DNA of 64,000 nucleotides, taken from NCBI GenBank assembly GCA_018335035.1, contig JAGXKT010000001.1, positions 1 to 64,000 of the forward strand. The letters are read 5' to 3'. This stretch comes from Phycisphaerae bacterium (lineage in GTDB: Bacteria > Planctomycetota > Phycisphaerae > SM23-33). Shown one piece after another: positions 8,176 to 16,915 of the stretch. Position 1 is the first letter of the stretch, and each line of letters opens with the position of its first letter. Under the pieces are notes generated by a model. That model worked only from the letters and a program-made list of their open reading frames with translations, did no database searches and was not told the DNA's origin. The position numbers and the translations under genes are program-made.

Positions 8176-9585
8176 TCAATCGAGCGTGACGGTGTCGCGG
8201 TACTCCGGCACGCTGGCTGACCAGCCGGTCCGCTCGACGAGGTGTTCGCGGAAGTCGGCCGCACTTTCCGGCTCGCCGTGGACGACGAAGGCGTGTCGCG
8301 GCGGGCGGCTGAGCCCGTTGAGCCACTCGAGCAACTCGTCGCGGTCGGCGTGGGCGCTGAAGCCGTGAATCCGCTCGATCTGCGCCCGGACGTCCCACTG
8401 GCGCCCGAGAATCCGGACCTTCTCGGCGCCGTCGAGGATGTGCCGGCCCAGCGTGCCGCGCGCCTGGTAGCCGACGAACAGCACCGTGCTGTCCGGCCGC
8501 TCGATGTTGTGAACCAGATGATGCTTGATCCGTCCTCCGGTGCACATTCCGGACCCGGCGATGACGACGACCGTGCCTTTGATGTGGTTGATCGCCTTGG
8601 ACTGGCTGACGGTACGCGTCATGTGCAGCGTGGGCAGGTCGAACGGTGAATGATTCGCGTTGACCAGCCGGGTCATCTCGCGGTCGAACAACTCCGGGTG
8701 ATTGCGAAACACCTCGGTGATGTGGATCGCCATGGGGCTGTCGAGGAAGGTCGCGAGGTGGGGGATACGATCGGCCAACAGCAGTTCGTTCAGCGCGTAC
8801 AGCAAGTGCTGGGCTCGCTCCAGCGCGAACGAGGGGATGCAGACGTTGCCCCCGGCGGCGTGCGTGCGGTTGATGACGTCGGCCAGGCGGTCGCCGATGT
8901 CCTCGGGGGTCTCGTGCGTGCGGTTGCCGTAGGTGGATTCGACCAGAACGTAGTCGGCGTCGCCGTCGGCCGGCTTCGGGTCCCGCAGGATCGGCATACC
9001 GGGCCGGCCCACGTCGCCGGAGAACAGCACCCGCCGCTGTTGACCGTCCTTCTGCACGCTGAGCGTCACGTTGGTCGAGCCGAACACGTGCCCGGCCTCA
9101 CGGAAGGTCGCGGCCACGTGCTCACCCACGGGAATGGGCGCGTCGTAGTCGACCGGGTCGAAATGCTGGAGGCAGCGTTCGGCGTCCTCCACGGTATACA
9201 GCGGTACGTCCGCATGCGGGCCGCTGCGGCCTTCGGCCTCATGGCGGCGCCGCTTGTACTCGGCGTCTTCCTGCTGGATGTGCGCCGCGTCCAGCAGGAT
9301 ATACCGCGCAATTTCCGCCGTCGCCGGCGAGCAGTAGATGCGCCCCCGAAACCCCTCGCGCACGAGTTTGGGCAGCAGGCCGCAGTGGTCCAGATGCGCG
9401 TGGGTCAGCACGATCGCGTCGATAGATTCCGGCGCGACAACAAAGGGGGCCCAGTTGCGATCGCGCAGGTGCCGCTCCTGGTAGAGCCCGCAGTCCACGA
9501 GTACGCGCGTACCGTTGGCATCGAGCAGATAGCGCGAGCCGGTTACGTTGCTGGCCGCTCCGAGAAACGAAAGCGTTATCTTCAT
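8176..9585 (-). CDS. MBL-fold beta-CASP metallo-hydrolase, RNase-like
   Basis: A 469-aa protein. ATG 9585 follows a strong GGAGG site. The N-terminal metallo-beta-lactamase domain carries the zinc motif LTHAHLDHCG near residue 57 and GHVFGSTN. A beta-CASP insertion begins with VESTYGNRTHE. The C-terminal motifs GSGMCTGGRIKHHL and HGFSAHADRDEL complete the fold. This architecture is that of CPSF/RNase J-like nucleic-acid-processing enzymes of about 450 aa, usually annotated as RNA-processing exonuclease or MBL-fold hydrolase. It lacks N-terminal KH domains. The likely substrate is RNA; this is inferred from family, not shown. Confidence 0.88.
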   Translation of the reverse strand: MKITLSFLGAASNVTGSRYLLDANGTRVLVDCGLYQERHLRDRNWAPFVVAPESIDAIVLTHAHLDHCGLLPKLVREGFRGRIYCSPATAEIARYILLDAAHIQQEDAEYKRRRHEAEGRSGPHADVPLYTVEDAERCLQHFDPVDYDAPIPVGEHVAATFREAGHVFGSTNVTLSVQKDGQQRRVLFSGDVGRPGMPILRDPKPADGDADYVLVESTYGNRTHETPEDIGDRLADVINRTHAAGGNVCIPSFALERAQHLLYALNELLLADRIPHLATFLDSPMAIHITEVFRNHPELFDREMTRLVNANHSPFDLPTLHMTRTVSQSKAINHIKGTVVVIAGSGMCTGGRIKHHLVHNIERPDSTVLFVGYQARGTLGRHILDGAEKVRILGRQWDVRAQIERIHGFSAHADRDELLEWLNGLSRPPRHAFVVHGEPESAADFREHLVERTGWSASVPEYRDTVTLD

Positions 9586-9725
9586 GCTGCCTCCTGGGTC
9601 CGTGCAGGCATTGTGCCGTGCGACGCGGGTAATGTCGAGCGCCGGATGCCCCAACGACGCTTGAGCGCTTGCGACGAGACTGCTATGCTCCGCGCTTTGG
9701 GAATCCGAGGTGAGGAGACGGCCCC

Positions 9726-10904
9726 GTGAGTCAAGACGAACTGGCCTACGCGTTGATCACGCCGTATAGCTTGCTCAAGAGCCGCACCGGCGGCATCATC
9801 GCGCGTCTGTTGGCGAACGCCAACGCCGACTTCGTCGGCGCGCGGATGTTCATCTTCTCGGACGCCTTCGTGGATGCCTACCAGGAGGTCGTCTGTCCGG
9901 CCGGAACCGATCCGGCGATCTGCGAGGCGTGGCACAAATACGTCGACCAGGCCCTGCGGACCGACAACCCCTGGGGCCGCGTTCCGCGGTGCCTGCTGTT
10001 GCTGTTCCGCGGCCCCAACGCCGTACGCCACGTCAAGGAAGACGTTATCGGGGCATTCACCGAGCAGCCGACGGGCGATACGATCCGGGGCACCTACGGC
10101 GATTTCATCCGCGATGAGTCGGGTCGGATTCACTATTTCGAGCCGGCCGTGCTGACCTGCCCGGATCCCCAACTCAACCACGAACACCTACGGTTGTTTG
10201 CCGACTATGCCGACTCCGACGGCGGCCTGCTGATCGGCCGGTGCAGCTATGATGATCCTAACGTGCAGGTCTCGCTGGTGATGCTCAAGCCGGACAATTT
10301 CGAGCGGCGCAGCCGCCGACCGGGCAACATCATTGACACGTTCTCGCTGACGGGGCTGCGGATCGTCGCGGCGAAGCTGTTTCGCATGACCGTGGCGATG
10401 GGTGAGCAGTTCTACGGGCCGTTGCAGGAGATCTTCGCCGACAAGCTCCGCGGGCAGGTCGCGGCTACCGTGCGGCGCGAACTGGGCGACGCGTTTGATT
10501 TTCCGTTCACGGCTGAGGACGCCGACAAGGTTGCCGACATGCTGGCTGAGCGCAATGCGGCCTGCGAATTCAAGAAGATCGTCGAGTACATGACGGGCCT
10601 CCATCCGGATAGCGTGCCTCCCGAACAGAAAGCCGCGGCGGGAAACGCCAAGTGCCTGGCGCTTCTGTACGAAGGTCCGGACGCCATTGAGAAGATCCGT
10701 ACGGTGCTCGGCTCGACCGATCCGGCCAAGGCCCAGCCGGGAACCGTTCGCAGCGACTTCGGACGCGACCTGATGCGCAACGGCGCGCATGCGTCCGACT
10801 CGCCCGAAAACGCCAAGCGCGAGCGGGGAATCGTCGGATTGCTGGATGGCGAGGAACGCCCCTGCGACATCGCGCGACTCATCAATGACACCCTCGGCCG
10901 GTAG
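9726..10904 (+). CDS. fused pseudo-NDK / nucleoside diphosphate kinase protein
   Basis: A 392-aa protein with two nucleoside diphosphate kinase folds in tandem. The first (about 1-155) keeps the fold markers CLLLLFRGPNAVRHVKEDVIG and TIRGTYGDF but has LITPYSL where active enzymes have IKPD, and RIHYFEPAV in place of the NxxHxSDS loop. The second (about 175-392) keeps VMLKPDN (Lys188), CLALLYEGPDAIEKIR, TDPAKAQPGTVRSDFG and NGAHASDS with a phospho-histidine candidate, His355. It also has an insertion of roughly 50 residues before the EYMTG segment. GTG 9726 follows GAGGAGACGG. It is four bases from the next gene, so the two are co-transcribed. The predicted role is a regulated or structural variant of NDK. 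Confidence 0.8.
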   Translation: MSQDELAYALITPYSLLKSRTGGIIARLLANANADFVGARMFIFSDAFVDAYQEVVCPAGTDPAICEAWHKYVDQALRTDNPWGRVPRCLLLLFRGPNAVRHVKEDVIGAFTEQPTGDTIRGTYGDFIRDESGRIHYFEPAVLTCPDPQLNHEHLRLFADYADSDGGLLIGRCSYDDPNVQVSLVMLKPDNFERRSRRPGNIIDTFSLTGLRIVAAKLFRMTVAMGEQFYGPLQEIFADKLRGQVAATVRRELGDAFDFPFTAEDADKVADMLAERNAACEFKKIVEYMTGLHPDSVPPEQKAAAGNAKCLALLYEGPDAIEKIRTVLGSTDPAKAQPGTVRSDFGRDLMRNGAHASDSPENAKRERGIVGLLDGEERPCDIARLINDTLGR

Positions 10905-10908
10905 TCCC

Positions 10909-11541
10909 ATGGACCTGCAGATCACCTCGTTCGTCACGGCGCCGCTGGAGACCAATACGTACGTCGTGGCTTGCAACGGCACTGCGGCTGCTGTCGATCC
11001 CGGCATGGCGCCCGATGCCGTTGTGGAATACTGTCGCGTCCAGGGCTTCTCGCTTCAGACGGTGCTCATCACGCATGGCCACGGGGATCACATCGCGGGG
11101 GCGGGCGACGTGCTGGCGGCGTTTGCGGGCGCCCGCCTGACCTGCCCGGCCGGCGATGCAGACATGCTCACGGACTCCACGCTGAACCTCTCGGGTCCGT
11201 TCGGTATCGACGTGACGAGTCCCTCGCCCGACGATACGGTCATGCCCGGCGATACCGTTGGCATCGGCGACAGCACGTGGTTGGTTCTGGACACGTCCGG
11301 GCACACGCCGGCAGGCGTGAGCTACTACTGCCGCGATGCCGGCGTCGTGCTGACCGGCGACGCGCTGTTCGCCGGGAGCATTGGGCGCTGTGATATCCCG
11401 CGGGCCAGCGAGATGCGCCTGCTGGGCAACATCCGCGACAACCTCCTGTCGCTGCCCGATGACACGCGGGTGCTGCCCGGGCACGGTCCGGAGACGACGA
11501 TCGGCACTGAGCGCCGGTCCAACCCGTTCCTTAAGTTGTAG
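10909..11541 (+). CDS. glyoxalase II-like MBL-fold hydrolase
   Basis: A 210-aa metallo-beta-lactamase-fold hydrolase. The zinc motif THGHGDHIAG is at about residue 52, with SGHTPAG, LTGDALFAGSIGR and LPGHGPETTIGTE giving the remaining ligands. This is the compact hydroxyacylglutathione hydrolase/YcbL-type family, which cleaves thioesters such as S-lactoylglutathione; the exact substrate cannot be told. ATG 10909 starts four bases after the NDK-like stop, and the family N-terminus (ETNTYVV) fits this start. The track ORF extension is not used. Confidence 0.87.
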   Translation: MDLQITSFVTAPLETNTYVVACNGTAAAVDPGMAPDAVVEYCRVQGFSLQTVLITHGHGDHIAGAGDVLAAFAGARLTCPAGDADMLTDSTLNLSGPFGIDVTSPSPDDTVMPGDTVGIGDSTWLVLDTSGHTPAGVSYYCRDAGVVLTGDALFAGSIGRCDIPRASEMRLLGNIRDNLLSLPDDTRVLPGHGPETTIGTERRSNPFLKL

Positions 11542-11551
11542 ATTTTTGAGA

Positions 11552-11580
11552 TTGGCCCTTCCCGAGGTCTCTGGTACCAT
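11552..11580 (+). promoter_or_regulatory. candidate promoter of rpsA
   Basis: TTGGCC (11552-11557), 17-bp spacer, TACCAT (11575-11580). The same TACCAT -10 with 17-bp spacing occurs at the metY promoter. The resulting 5' leader would be about 150 nt. Confidence 0.45.
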
Positions 11581-11588
11581 ACACGGTT

Positions 11589-11641
11589 CGCCCGCTTGGT
11601 GTAGCGTACGCCGCGGGCGACAACGGCTGGAGGGTCCAGCC
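11589..11641 (+). promoter_or_regulatory. structured rpsA leader (two hairpins)
   Basis: Two perfect 7-bp stems lie in the leader: CGCCCGC (11589-11595) with GCGGGCG (11613-11619), and GGCTGGA (11625-11631) with TCCAGCC (11635-11641) around a GGG loop. The ATG at 11739 has only a weak GAGAGC Shine-Dalgarno. Structured leaders with weak Shine-Dalgarno sites are known for autogenous control by S1 in enterobacteria; the same role here is an inference. Confidence 0.4.
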
Positions 11642-11738
11642 GGCCGGCCGCCGGGTCTGTTCGGGCGGTCGCGGCGCCCGGTTCGCTGTGAGTCGGGGCT
11701 TCGCCGCGGAAACCGACATCGCATAGCCGAGAGCAAGC

Positions 11739-13742
11739 ATGGTAGATCGCAATCTGATTGAGTCCCTGGAGGTCAGCGAAGGGGACATCGAGCAGCAACT
11801 AAACGAGTCGCTGGGCGGCGAAGAGGCCCTCAAGGACGTTCTGGCCGAGAAGCCCACGCCGCAGCCGGGGACGATCCTCAGCGGCCACGTGGTCAACGTT
11901 TACGGCAACGACGTGATTGTCGAGGTGGGGCTCAAGAGCGAGGGGGCCGTGCCCATCGAGGAGTTCGAGGGTGACGAGGTCGAGGTTGGCAGCGAGGTCG
12001 AGGTCTATCTCGAAGAGGTCGAATCCGACAGCGAGTTGATCGTGCTGTCCAAACGCAAGGCGGATCGCATCCGCGGCTGGGAGAACATCCGAAACAACAA
12101 GTCCGAAGGCGACGTCATCGGCGGACGCGTCTCCCGCAAGATCAAGGGCGGTCTGTTGGTGGACATCGGCGTGCCGGCATTTTTGCCGGCCAGCCAGGTT
12201 GACGTCCGCCGCCCCGGCGACATCGGCAACTACATTGGCCGCGATATCGACGCCAAGATCCTGAAGATTGACGAGGATCGCCACAACATCGTCATCTCCC
12301 GGCGCAAACTGATCGAGGAACGTCGCGCCGAGGCCAAGAAGAAGCTTCTGGCCGAGTTGGAAGAAGGCCAGCGCCGCACCGGCGTCGTGAAGAACCTCGC
12401 CGATTTCGGGGCGTTTGTGGACCTCGGCGGCTTGGACGGGCTGTTGCACATCACGGATATGAGTTGGGGCCGCGTCGGCCATCCCAGCGAGATGCTCAGC
12501 GTCGACCAGGAGATCGAGGTGGTCATCCTCAACGTGGACCGCGAGAAGGAAAAGGTCGCCCTGGGGCTGAAGCAGAAGACCCCCAGCCCGTGGGAGGACG
12601 TCGAGCAGCGCTACCCGGTCAATACCAAGCTGACCGGTGAGGTCGTCTCGATCATGTCCTACGGAGCGTTCGTCAAGGTTGAGGAAGGTCTCGAAGGTCT
12701 GGTGCACGTTTCGGAAATGAGCTGGACGCGACGGATCAACAATCCTGCCGAGGTAGTCAACGTCGGCGACCAGGTCGAGGTTGTCGTGCTCGATATCGAC
12801 AAGGAAAAGCAGGAAATCTCCCTCGGCATGAAGCAGGCCGAGACGAACCCCTGGACGCTCGTCAAAGAGAAGTACCCCCCGGGGACGGTCGTGACCGGTA
12901 TCGTGCGGAACATGACCAACTACGGTGCCTTTGTCGAGATCGAAGAAGGTATCGACGGGCTGTTGCACATCTCCGACCTGTCGTGGACCAAGAAGATCGG
13001 CCATCCCTCCGAGATGCTCAATAAGGGTCAGGAGCTTCAGTGTGTCGTTCTGGCCGTCGACGAAGAGAAGATGCGCGTCGCCCTGGGGCTCAAGCAGTTG
13101 ACGGAGGACCCGTGGCTGCGCCAGATTCCCGAGCATTATCTGCCTGGGCAGATCGTCAAGGGTAAGGCATCGAAGATCACGAACTTCGGTGTGTTCGTCG
13201 AGCTGGAGGACGGGCTCGAGGGGCTGCTGCACATCTCCGAACTGGCCGACTACAAAGTTGAGAACCCGCAGGAGGTGGTTACGCCCGGCGACGAGGTGGA
13301 GGTCAAAATCCTTCGCGTCGACAGCGACGAACGCAAGATCGGGTTGTCACTCAAGCGCGCCCAATGGGCCGCGGAAGAGGCCGAGGGCGCCCCGGCTCGC
13401 GGCGAAGAGCCGGTCAAACGCCGCGGCGGGCTCGAGGGCGACAGCGGGCTGCTCGGGGATCTGGGCGACAACTATATCGAGGCGGTCCGCGCCGGCGAGC
13501 AGACCGGCGCTGCGGGCGAGAAGCGCCCCAAGCGCGACGTCGCCGGCGAGGTTGCCCAGCAGCAGGACTCTGAGGACGCGGCGATGGAGGCCCTTAACGC
13601 CGACACCGCGGACGAGGCCGATACCGCCGACGAGCAGGACCAGCAGAACGAGAAGGCGTCCGAGTCCGAGAGCGACGCCGACAACGGCGAGGCACAGGCC
13701 GCTGCGGATGAGTCGCCCGAAAGCGACGAGGAAACGACGTAG
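11739..13742 (+). CDS. rpsA: 30S ribosomal protein S1
   Basis: A 667-aa protein with six S1 RNA-binding repeats. They start near GTILSGHVVNVYGND, DVIGGRVSRKIKGG, RRTGVVKNLADFGAF, LTGEVVSIMSYGAF, VTGIVRNMTNYGAF and IVKGKASKITNFGVF. S1 brings mRNA to the 30S subunit during initiation. The final ~110 residues are an acidic, low-complexity tail (many DE, AD, TADEADTADE), longer than in proteobacterial S1. It is followed by a strong hairpin terminator, so it is probably a single-gene unit. Confidence 0.95.
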   Translation: MVDRNLIESLEVSEGDIEQQLNESLGGEEALKDVLAEKPTPQPGTILSGHVVNVYGNDVIVEVGLKSEGAVPIEEFEGDEVEVGSEVEVYLEEVESDSELIVLSKRKADRIRGWENIRNNKSEGDVIGGRVSRKIKGGLLVDIGVPAFLPASQVDVRRPGDIGNYIGRDIDAKILKIDEDRHNIVISRRKLIEERRAEAKKKLLAELEEGQRRTGVVKNLADFGAFVDLGGLDGLLHITDMSWGRVGHPSEMLSVDQEIEVVILNVDREKEKVALGLKQKTPSPWEDVEQRYPVNTKLTGEVVSIMSYGAFVKVEEGLEGLVHVSEMSWTRRINNPAEVVNVGDQVEVVVLDIDKEKQEISLGMKQAETNPWTLVKEKYPPGTVVTGIVRNMTNYGAFVEIEEGIDGLLHISDLSWTKKIGHPSEMLNKGQELQCVVLAVDEEKMRVALGLKQLTEDPWLRQIPEHYLPGQIVKGKASKITNFGVFVELEDGLEGLLHISELADYKVENPQEVVTPGDEVEVKILRVDSDERKIGLSLKRAQWAAEEAEGAPARGEEPVKRRGGLEGDSGLLGDLGDNYIEAVRAGEQTGAAGEKRPKRDVAGEVAQQQDSEDAAMEALNADTADEADTADEQDQQNEKASESESDADNGEAQAAADESPESDEETT

Positions 13743-13776
13743 CGGCTGTCACATCGCGTCAGAAGCACATACGAGC

Positions 13777-13814
13777 CCGGCCCGGCGTTGTGAACGTCGG
13801 GCCGGCGTTGTTTG
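13777..13814 (+). terminator. intrinsic terminator of rpsA
   Basis: A 13-bp stem (CCGGCCCGGCGTT / AACGTCGGGCCGG, one G-T pair) with a GTG loop, 35 nt after the rpsA stop, followed by a weak T run (cgttgtttg). In the rest of the 13743-13997 gap I see nothing further that is clear. Confidence 0.75.
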
Positions 13815-13997
13815 TCGGCCCTCGCCGCCTGAGGTGCGGCCGCTCGTCTGCCGCCCAGTGCTTTTCGCACGTTCATGTTACTTAAGTCGGCCTCCTGTTG
13901 ACCCGAATTCCACTGAGGGCCCGTCGAGGCGTTCTGTGCGCACGGGGGGAGGGTCTCGGCAGATTGCGCCTCACGAGGCAGCAAACAGGAGTAGAGC

Positions 13998-14825
13998 ATG
14001 CGTGCCACGACGTCCCGCGGCGGACTGGGCTGGTATCTTGAGCAGATCAAGTCGACCCCGTTGCTGTCGGCCGAGGAGGAAAAGCAACTCGCCCGACGCG
14101 TGCAGGAGCACGCCGACCCGGTGGCGCGCGAGCGCATGATTCGGTCCAATCTGCGTCTGGTCGTTCGGATCGCAAAGGACTACACCAACGCCGGCATGAC
14201 GCTCAATGATCTGGTCGCCGAAGGTAACCTCGGCCTGATGCGCGCCGTTGAGCAGTTCGATCCGAACGCCGGTGTGCGCTTCAGTACGTACGCGGCCTGG
14301 TGGATCAAACAGAGCATCAAGCGTGCCCTGATCAACGCCGGACAGCCCATTCATATCCCGGCCTATCTGGCGAAGTTGCTTCGAAAGTGGCGGCGGGCCT
14401 CAGCGGAGTTGAACTGCAAACTCGGACGGCCGGCGACCACGGAAGAAATGGCGCGGAAGCTCGGCATCTCCGCCAACAAGGCGCAGATCGTTCGGCAGGG
14501 GCTCACGGCCGTTAACGCTCCCAGCCAGATGGGCGCCGAGGAGACACAAGCGCTGGCCGAAGTGGTCGCCGACGAGCACGTCGCCGCGCCGGACCAGGCG
14601 ATGCTGGAGGCGTCCAACGCGCCGCTGATCCGCTCGCTGCTGGCCCACCTCGAAGCGCGCGAGCAGCAGATTCTGGAGTTGCGGTTCGGTCTGGACGGTC
14701 ACGACGGTCCGCAGCGGACCTACAAGGAGATCGGGGAGATGGTCGGCCTGACGCGCGAGCGCGTTCGTCAACTTGCTCACAAAGCGCTGGAGCAACTTAG
14801 CGCGATCGCCGACGATCTGATGTAA
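13998..14825 (+). CDS. RNA polymerase sigma-70 family factor, primary-like
   Basis: A 275-aa sigma factor. Region 1.2 is GWYLEQIKSTPLLSAEEE, region 2 spans NLRLVVRIAKDY to FSTYAAWWIKQSIKRAL (with the -10-recognition WWI segment), then region 3 and region 4 with AREQQILELRFGL and ERVRQLAHKALEQL for -35 recognition. The acidic region 1.1 is missing and the protein is shorter than SigA. It is therefore a group 1/2 sigma of the short RpoD/SigA-like type common in planctomycetes; it is not an ECF sigma. It would recognise TTGACA-type promoters like those seen in this window. Confidence 0.88.
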   Translation: MRATTSRGGLGWYLEQIKSTPLLSAEEEKQLARRVQEHADPVARERMIRSNLRLVVRIAKDYTNAGMTLNDLVAEGNLGLMRAVEQFDPNAGVRFSTYAAWWIKQSIKRALINAGQPIHIPAYLAKLLRKWRRASAELNCKLGRPATTEEMARKLGISANKAQIVRQGLTAVNAPSQMGAEETQALAEVVADEHVAAPDQAMLEASNAPLIRSLLAHLEAREQQILELRFGLDGHDGPQRTYKEIGEMVGLTRERVRQLAHKALEQLSAIADDLM

Positions 14826-15019
14826 CCCGCGGCGCATCTTTCCGCAGGGTGCCCGGAGGCGCACGACTGCGCTGAGAACGCCGAGCGAAGACGTCCTATC
14901 GGCTTTGGCTGCGTCGGGGCGCTGCGACGTGTCCTGCTCTTGGTGCCACAGTTGCCTGAAGGCGGACATCGGGGTATCCTGCGCCACTCGTTTCGGACTG
15001 CTGTTGCGAGGATATCCCC

Positions 15020-15859
15020 ATGAACGATGCCCTCTTCGACGTATCGCAGAAGCGTGTGGTCATCACCGGCGCGGCCGGCGTGTTGTGCGGTTCGCTGGCG
15101 CGCGGCCTGGCGCGACGCGGCGCGACCCTCGGCGTGTTGGACATCGCTGACGACGCGGCCGCGACACTGTGCGAGCAGATCCGCGCGGATGACGCCACCC
15201 GGCAGGCCGGTGGCGAGGCCCACCCGTTTCACTGTAACGTCCTGGAGGCCGGGTCCATTGAGACGGCCTACGGTAAGGTGCGCGAGCGCCTCGGAGGCGT
15301 GGACGTGCTCATCAACGGCGCCGGCGGCAACAAGGCCGAGGCCACGTGCGTGCCGCCCGACTCGCTGTTTTTCGACCTGTCCGCCGACGCCATCCGCTGG
15401 GTGTTCGACCTGAACTGCATGGGGACGATTCTGCCCTCACAGGTCTTCGGGCGGCACTTGGCCGAGCAGGGCAGTGGCTGCATCGTCAACGTCAGCTCGA
15501 TGAACGCGTTTCGCCCGCTGACACGGATTGCGGCGTACTCGGCGGCGAAGGCGGCGGTGAGCAATTTCACGCAGTGGCTCAGCACGTACATGGCCCAGAG
15601 CCACAACGCCGCCGTTCGCGTCAATGCCATCGCCCCGGGTTTTTTCCTGACCGAGCAGAACCGCTTCCTGCTGACCAACGAAGACGGCTCGCCGACCGCC
15701 CGCGGGCGGCAGATCATCGACCATACCCCCATGGGCCGCTACGGTCACCCGGACGACCTGCTGGGCACGGTCGTCTGGCTGATCTCCGACGCGGCGAGCT
15801 TCGTCACCGGCATCGTCGTCCCCGTCGACGGCGGGTTCAGCGCGTATTCCGGCGTGTGA
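15020..15859 (+). CDS. SDR family oxidoreductase, possible D-mannonate oxidoreductase
   Basis: A 279-aa short-chain dehydrogenase. The NAD(P)-binding motif is VVITGAAGVLCGSLA, followed by INGAGGN, a catalytic Ser in NVSSMNAF, YSAAK for the Tyr/Lys pair, and the C-terminal IAPGFFLTEQNRFLL and VPVDGGFSAYSGV. The PGFFLTEQNR segment is typical of SDR-type fructuronate/mannonate reductases (UxuB/YjmF-like), which act in uronic-acid breakdown. The following HAD gene is 28 bp away with its own GGAG site, so the two probably form an operon for sugar or sugar-acid metabolism. The substrate call is an inference. Confidence 0.78.
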   Translation: MNDALFDVSQKRVVITGAAGVLCGSLARGLARRGATLGVLDIADDAAATLCEQIRADDATRQAGGEAHPFHCNVLEAGSIETAYGKVRERLGGVDVLINGAGGNKAEATCVPPDSLFFDLSADAIRWVFDLNCMGTILPSQVFGRHLAEQGSGCIVNVSSMNAFRPLTRIAAYSAAKAAVSNFTQWLSTYMAQSHNAAVRVNAIAPGFFLTEQNRFLLTNEDGSPTARGRQIIDHTPMGRYGHPDDLLGTVVWLISDAASFVTGIVVPVDGGFSAYSGV

Positions 15860-15887
15860 GAGCGAGAATCGCAAATCGGAGCATAAG

Positions 15888-16775
15888 ATGAGCGACCACA
15901 TCGAGCAGCTTACGGCCTTCGCCAAGACCAAGGACTTCTTCATCGGGATCGACTCGGACGGCTGCGCGTTCGACACGATGGAGCCGAAGCACAAGGCGTG
16001 CTTCTACCCGATGACGGTGGAGCACTGGGATTTGGCCGGCGTGGCGAAATACGCCCGCGACGTGTGGGATTTCGTCAACCTCTACGGGCAGACGCGCGGG
16101 TGCAACCGGTTTTTGGCGCTGCTCGGCACGTTCGACCATCTCGATGTTTGGGACGAAGTCGCCGAGCGGGGCTTTCGCAGCCCCCCCGTCGAGCCGCTCC
16201 GCCAATGGGTCGAGCAGGAGACCAAGCTGGGAAACCCGGCGCTGGAGGCCAAGGTCGCCGAGACGAACGACCCCGTGCTGACCCGCGCGCTGGGCTGGTC
16301 ACGAGCCATTAACGAACAGGTCGCCCGGACCGTTCACGACGTGCCGCCCTTCCCGCACGTCCGCGAGTGCCTCGAGCGGGTCGCCGGGCGGGCGGACGTG
16401 ATGGTGGTCTCGGCCACGCCCAACGAGGCCCTCGAGCGCGAGTGGGCCGAGCACGACATCGCGCGGTATACCTCGATGATCTGCGGGCAGGAGATGGGCA
16501 AGAAGTCCGAACACCTCCGGTACGGCGCCGGCGGCAAGTATGACGCGGACAAGGTGCTGATGATCGGCGACGCGCCGGGCGACATGAAGGCCGCCAAAGC
16601 CAACGACGCGCTGTTCTATCCCATCATGCCCGGCGACGAGGACGCCTCGTGGCAGCGGTTCGGCGCTGAGGCGGCCGAGCGGTTCTTCGCCGGCGATTAC
16701 GCGGGCGACTACGAGCAGCAGCTCATCGACGCGTTCATGGCGCACCTGCCCGCCGAGCCGCCGTGGAAGCGGTAG
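15888..16775 (+). CDS. HAD family hydrolase
   Basis: A 295-aa HAD-superfamily phosphohydrolase-like protein. Motif I is GIDSDGCAFDTM (DxDG with the nucleophilic Asp). VVSATP is motif II, KKSEH a candidate motif III lysine, and MIGDAPGDMKAA motif IV. A helical cap lies between motifs I and II and contains aromatic residues (EHWDLAGVAKYARDVWDFVNLYG). The DSDGC variant and the long cap suggest a small-molecule phosphatase. It is coupled by position to the SDR gene upstream, so a phosphorylated sugar acid is a reasonable guess; the substrate is unknown. Confidence 0.82.
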   Translation: MSDHIEQLTAFAKTKDFFIGIDSDGCAFDTMEPKHKACFYPMTVEHWDLAGVAKYARDVWDFVNLYGQTRGCNRFLALLGTFDHLDVWDEVAERGFRSPPVEPLRQWVEQETKLGNPALEAKVAETNDPVLTRALGWSRAINEQVARTVHDVPPFPHVRECLERVAGRADVMVVSATPNEALEREWAEHDIARYTSMICGQEMGKKSEHLRYGAGGKYDADKVLMIGDAPGDMKAAKANDALFYPIMPGDEDASWQRFGAEAAERFFAGDYAGDYEQQLIDAFMAHLPAEPPWKR

Positions 16776-16784
16776 TTGACGGCT

Positions 16785-16819
16785 CTTTCAACGCAAAGAG
16801 CGCGAAGACCGCAGAGAGA
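16785..16819. repeat. diverged CACAGAG-type intergenic repeat
   Basis: The purine-rich string CTTTCAACGCAAAGAGCGCGAAGACCGCAGAGAG resembles the repeat pair at 20181 and 20349, although it is degenerate. It sits in the HAD-ThuA gap; no function is visible. Confidence 0.3.
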
Positions 16820-16915
16820 CGTGAGCGATTTCTGCTGCTCGGTCAACTTGTGATTGGTTTAAGGGACCGGGCGACCCGTTAGACCTTCGACTGGCCGTCC
16901 GACCGGGATCGGTGC

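Noticed and set aside
11799-13232. 477-aa minus-strand ORF antisense to rpsA
   Set aside because: Mirrors the S1 repeats on the complementary strand; no family features or start signals.
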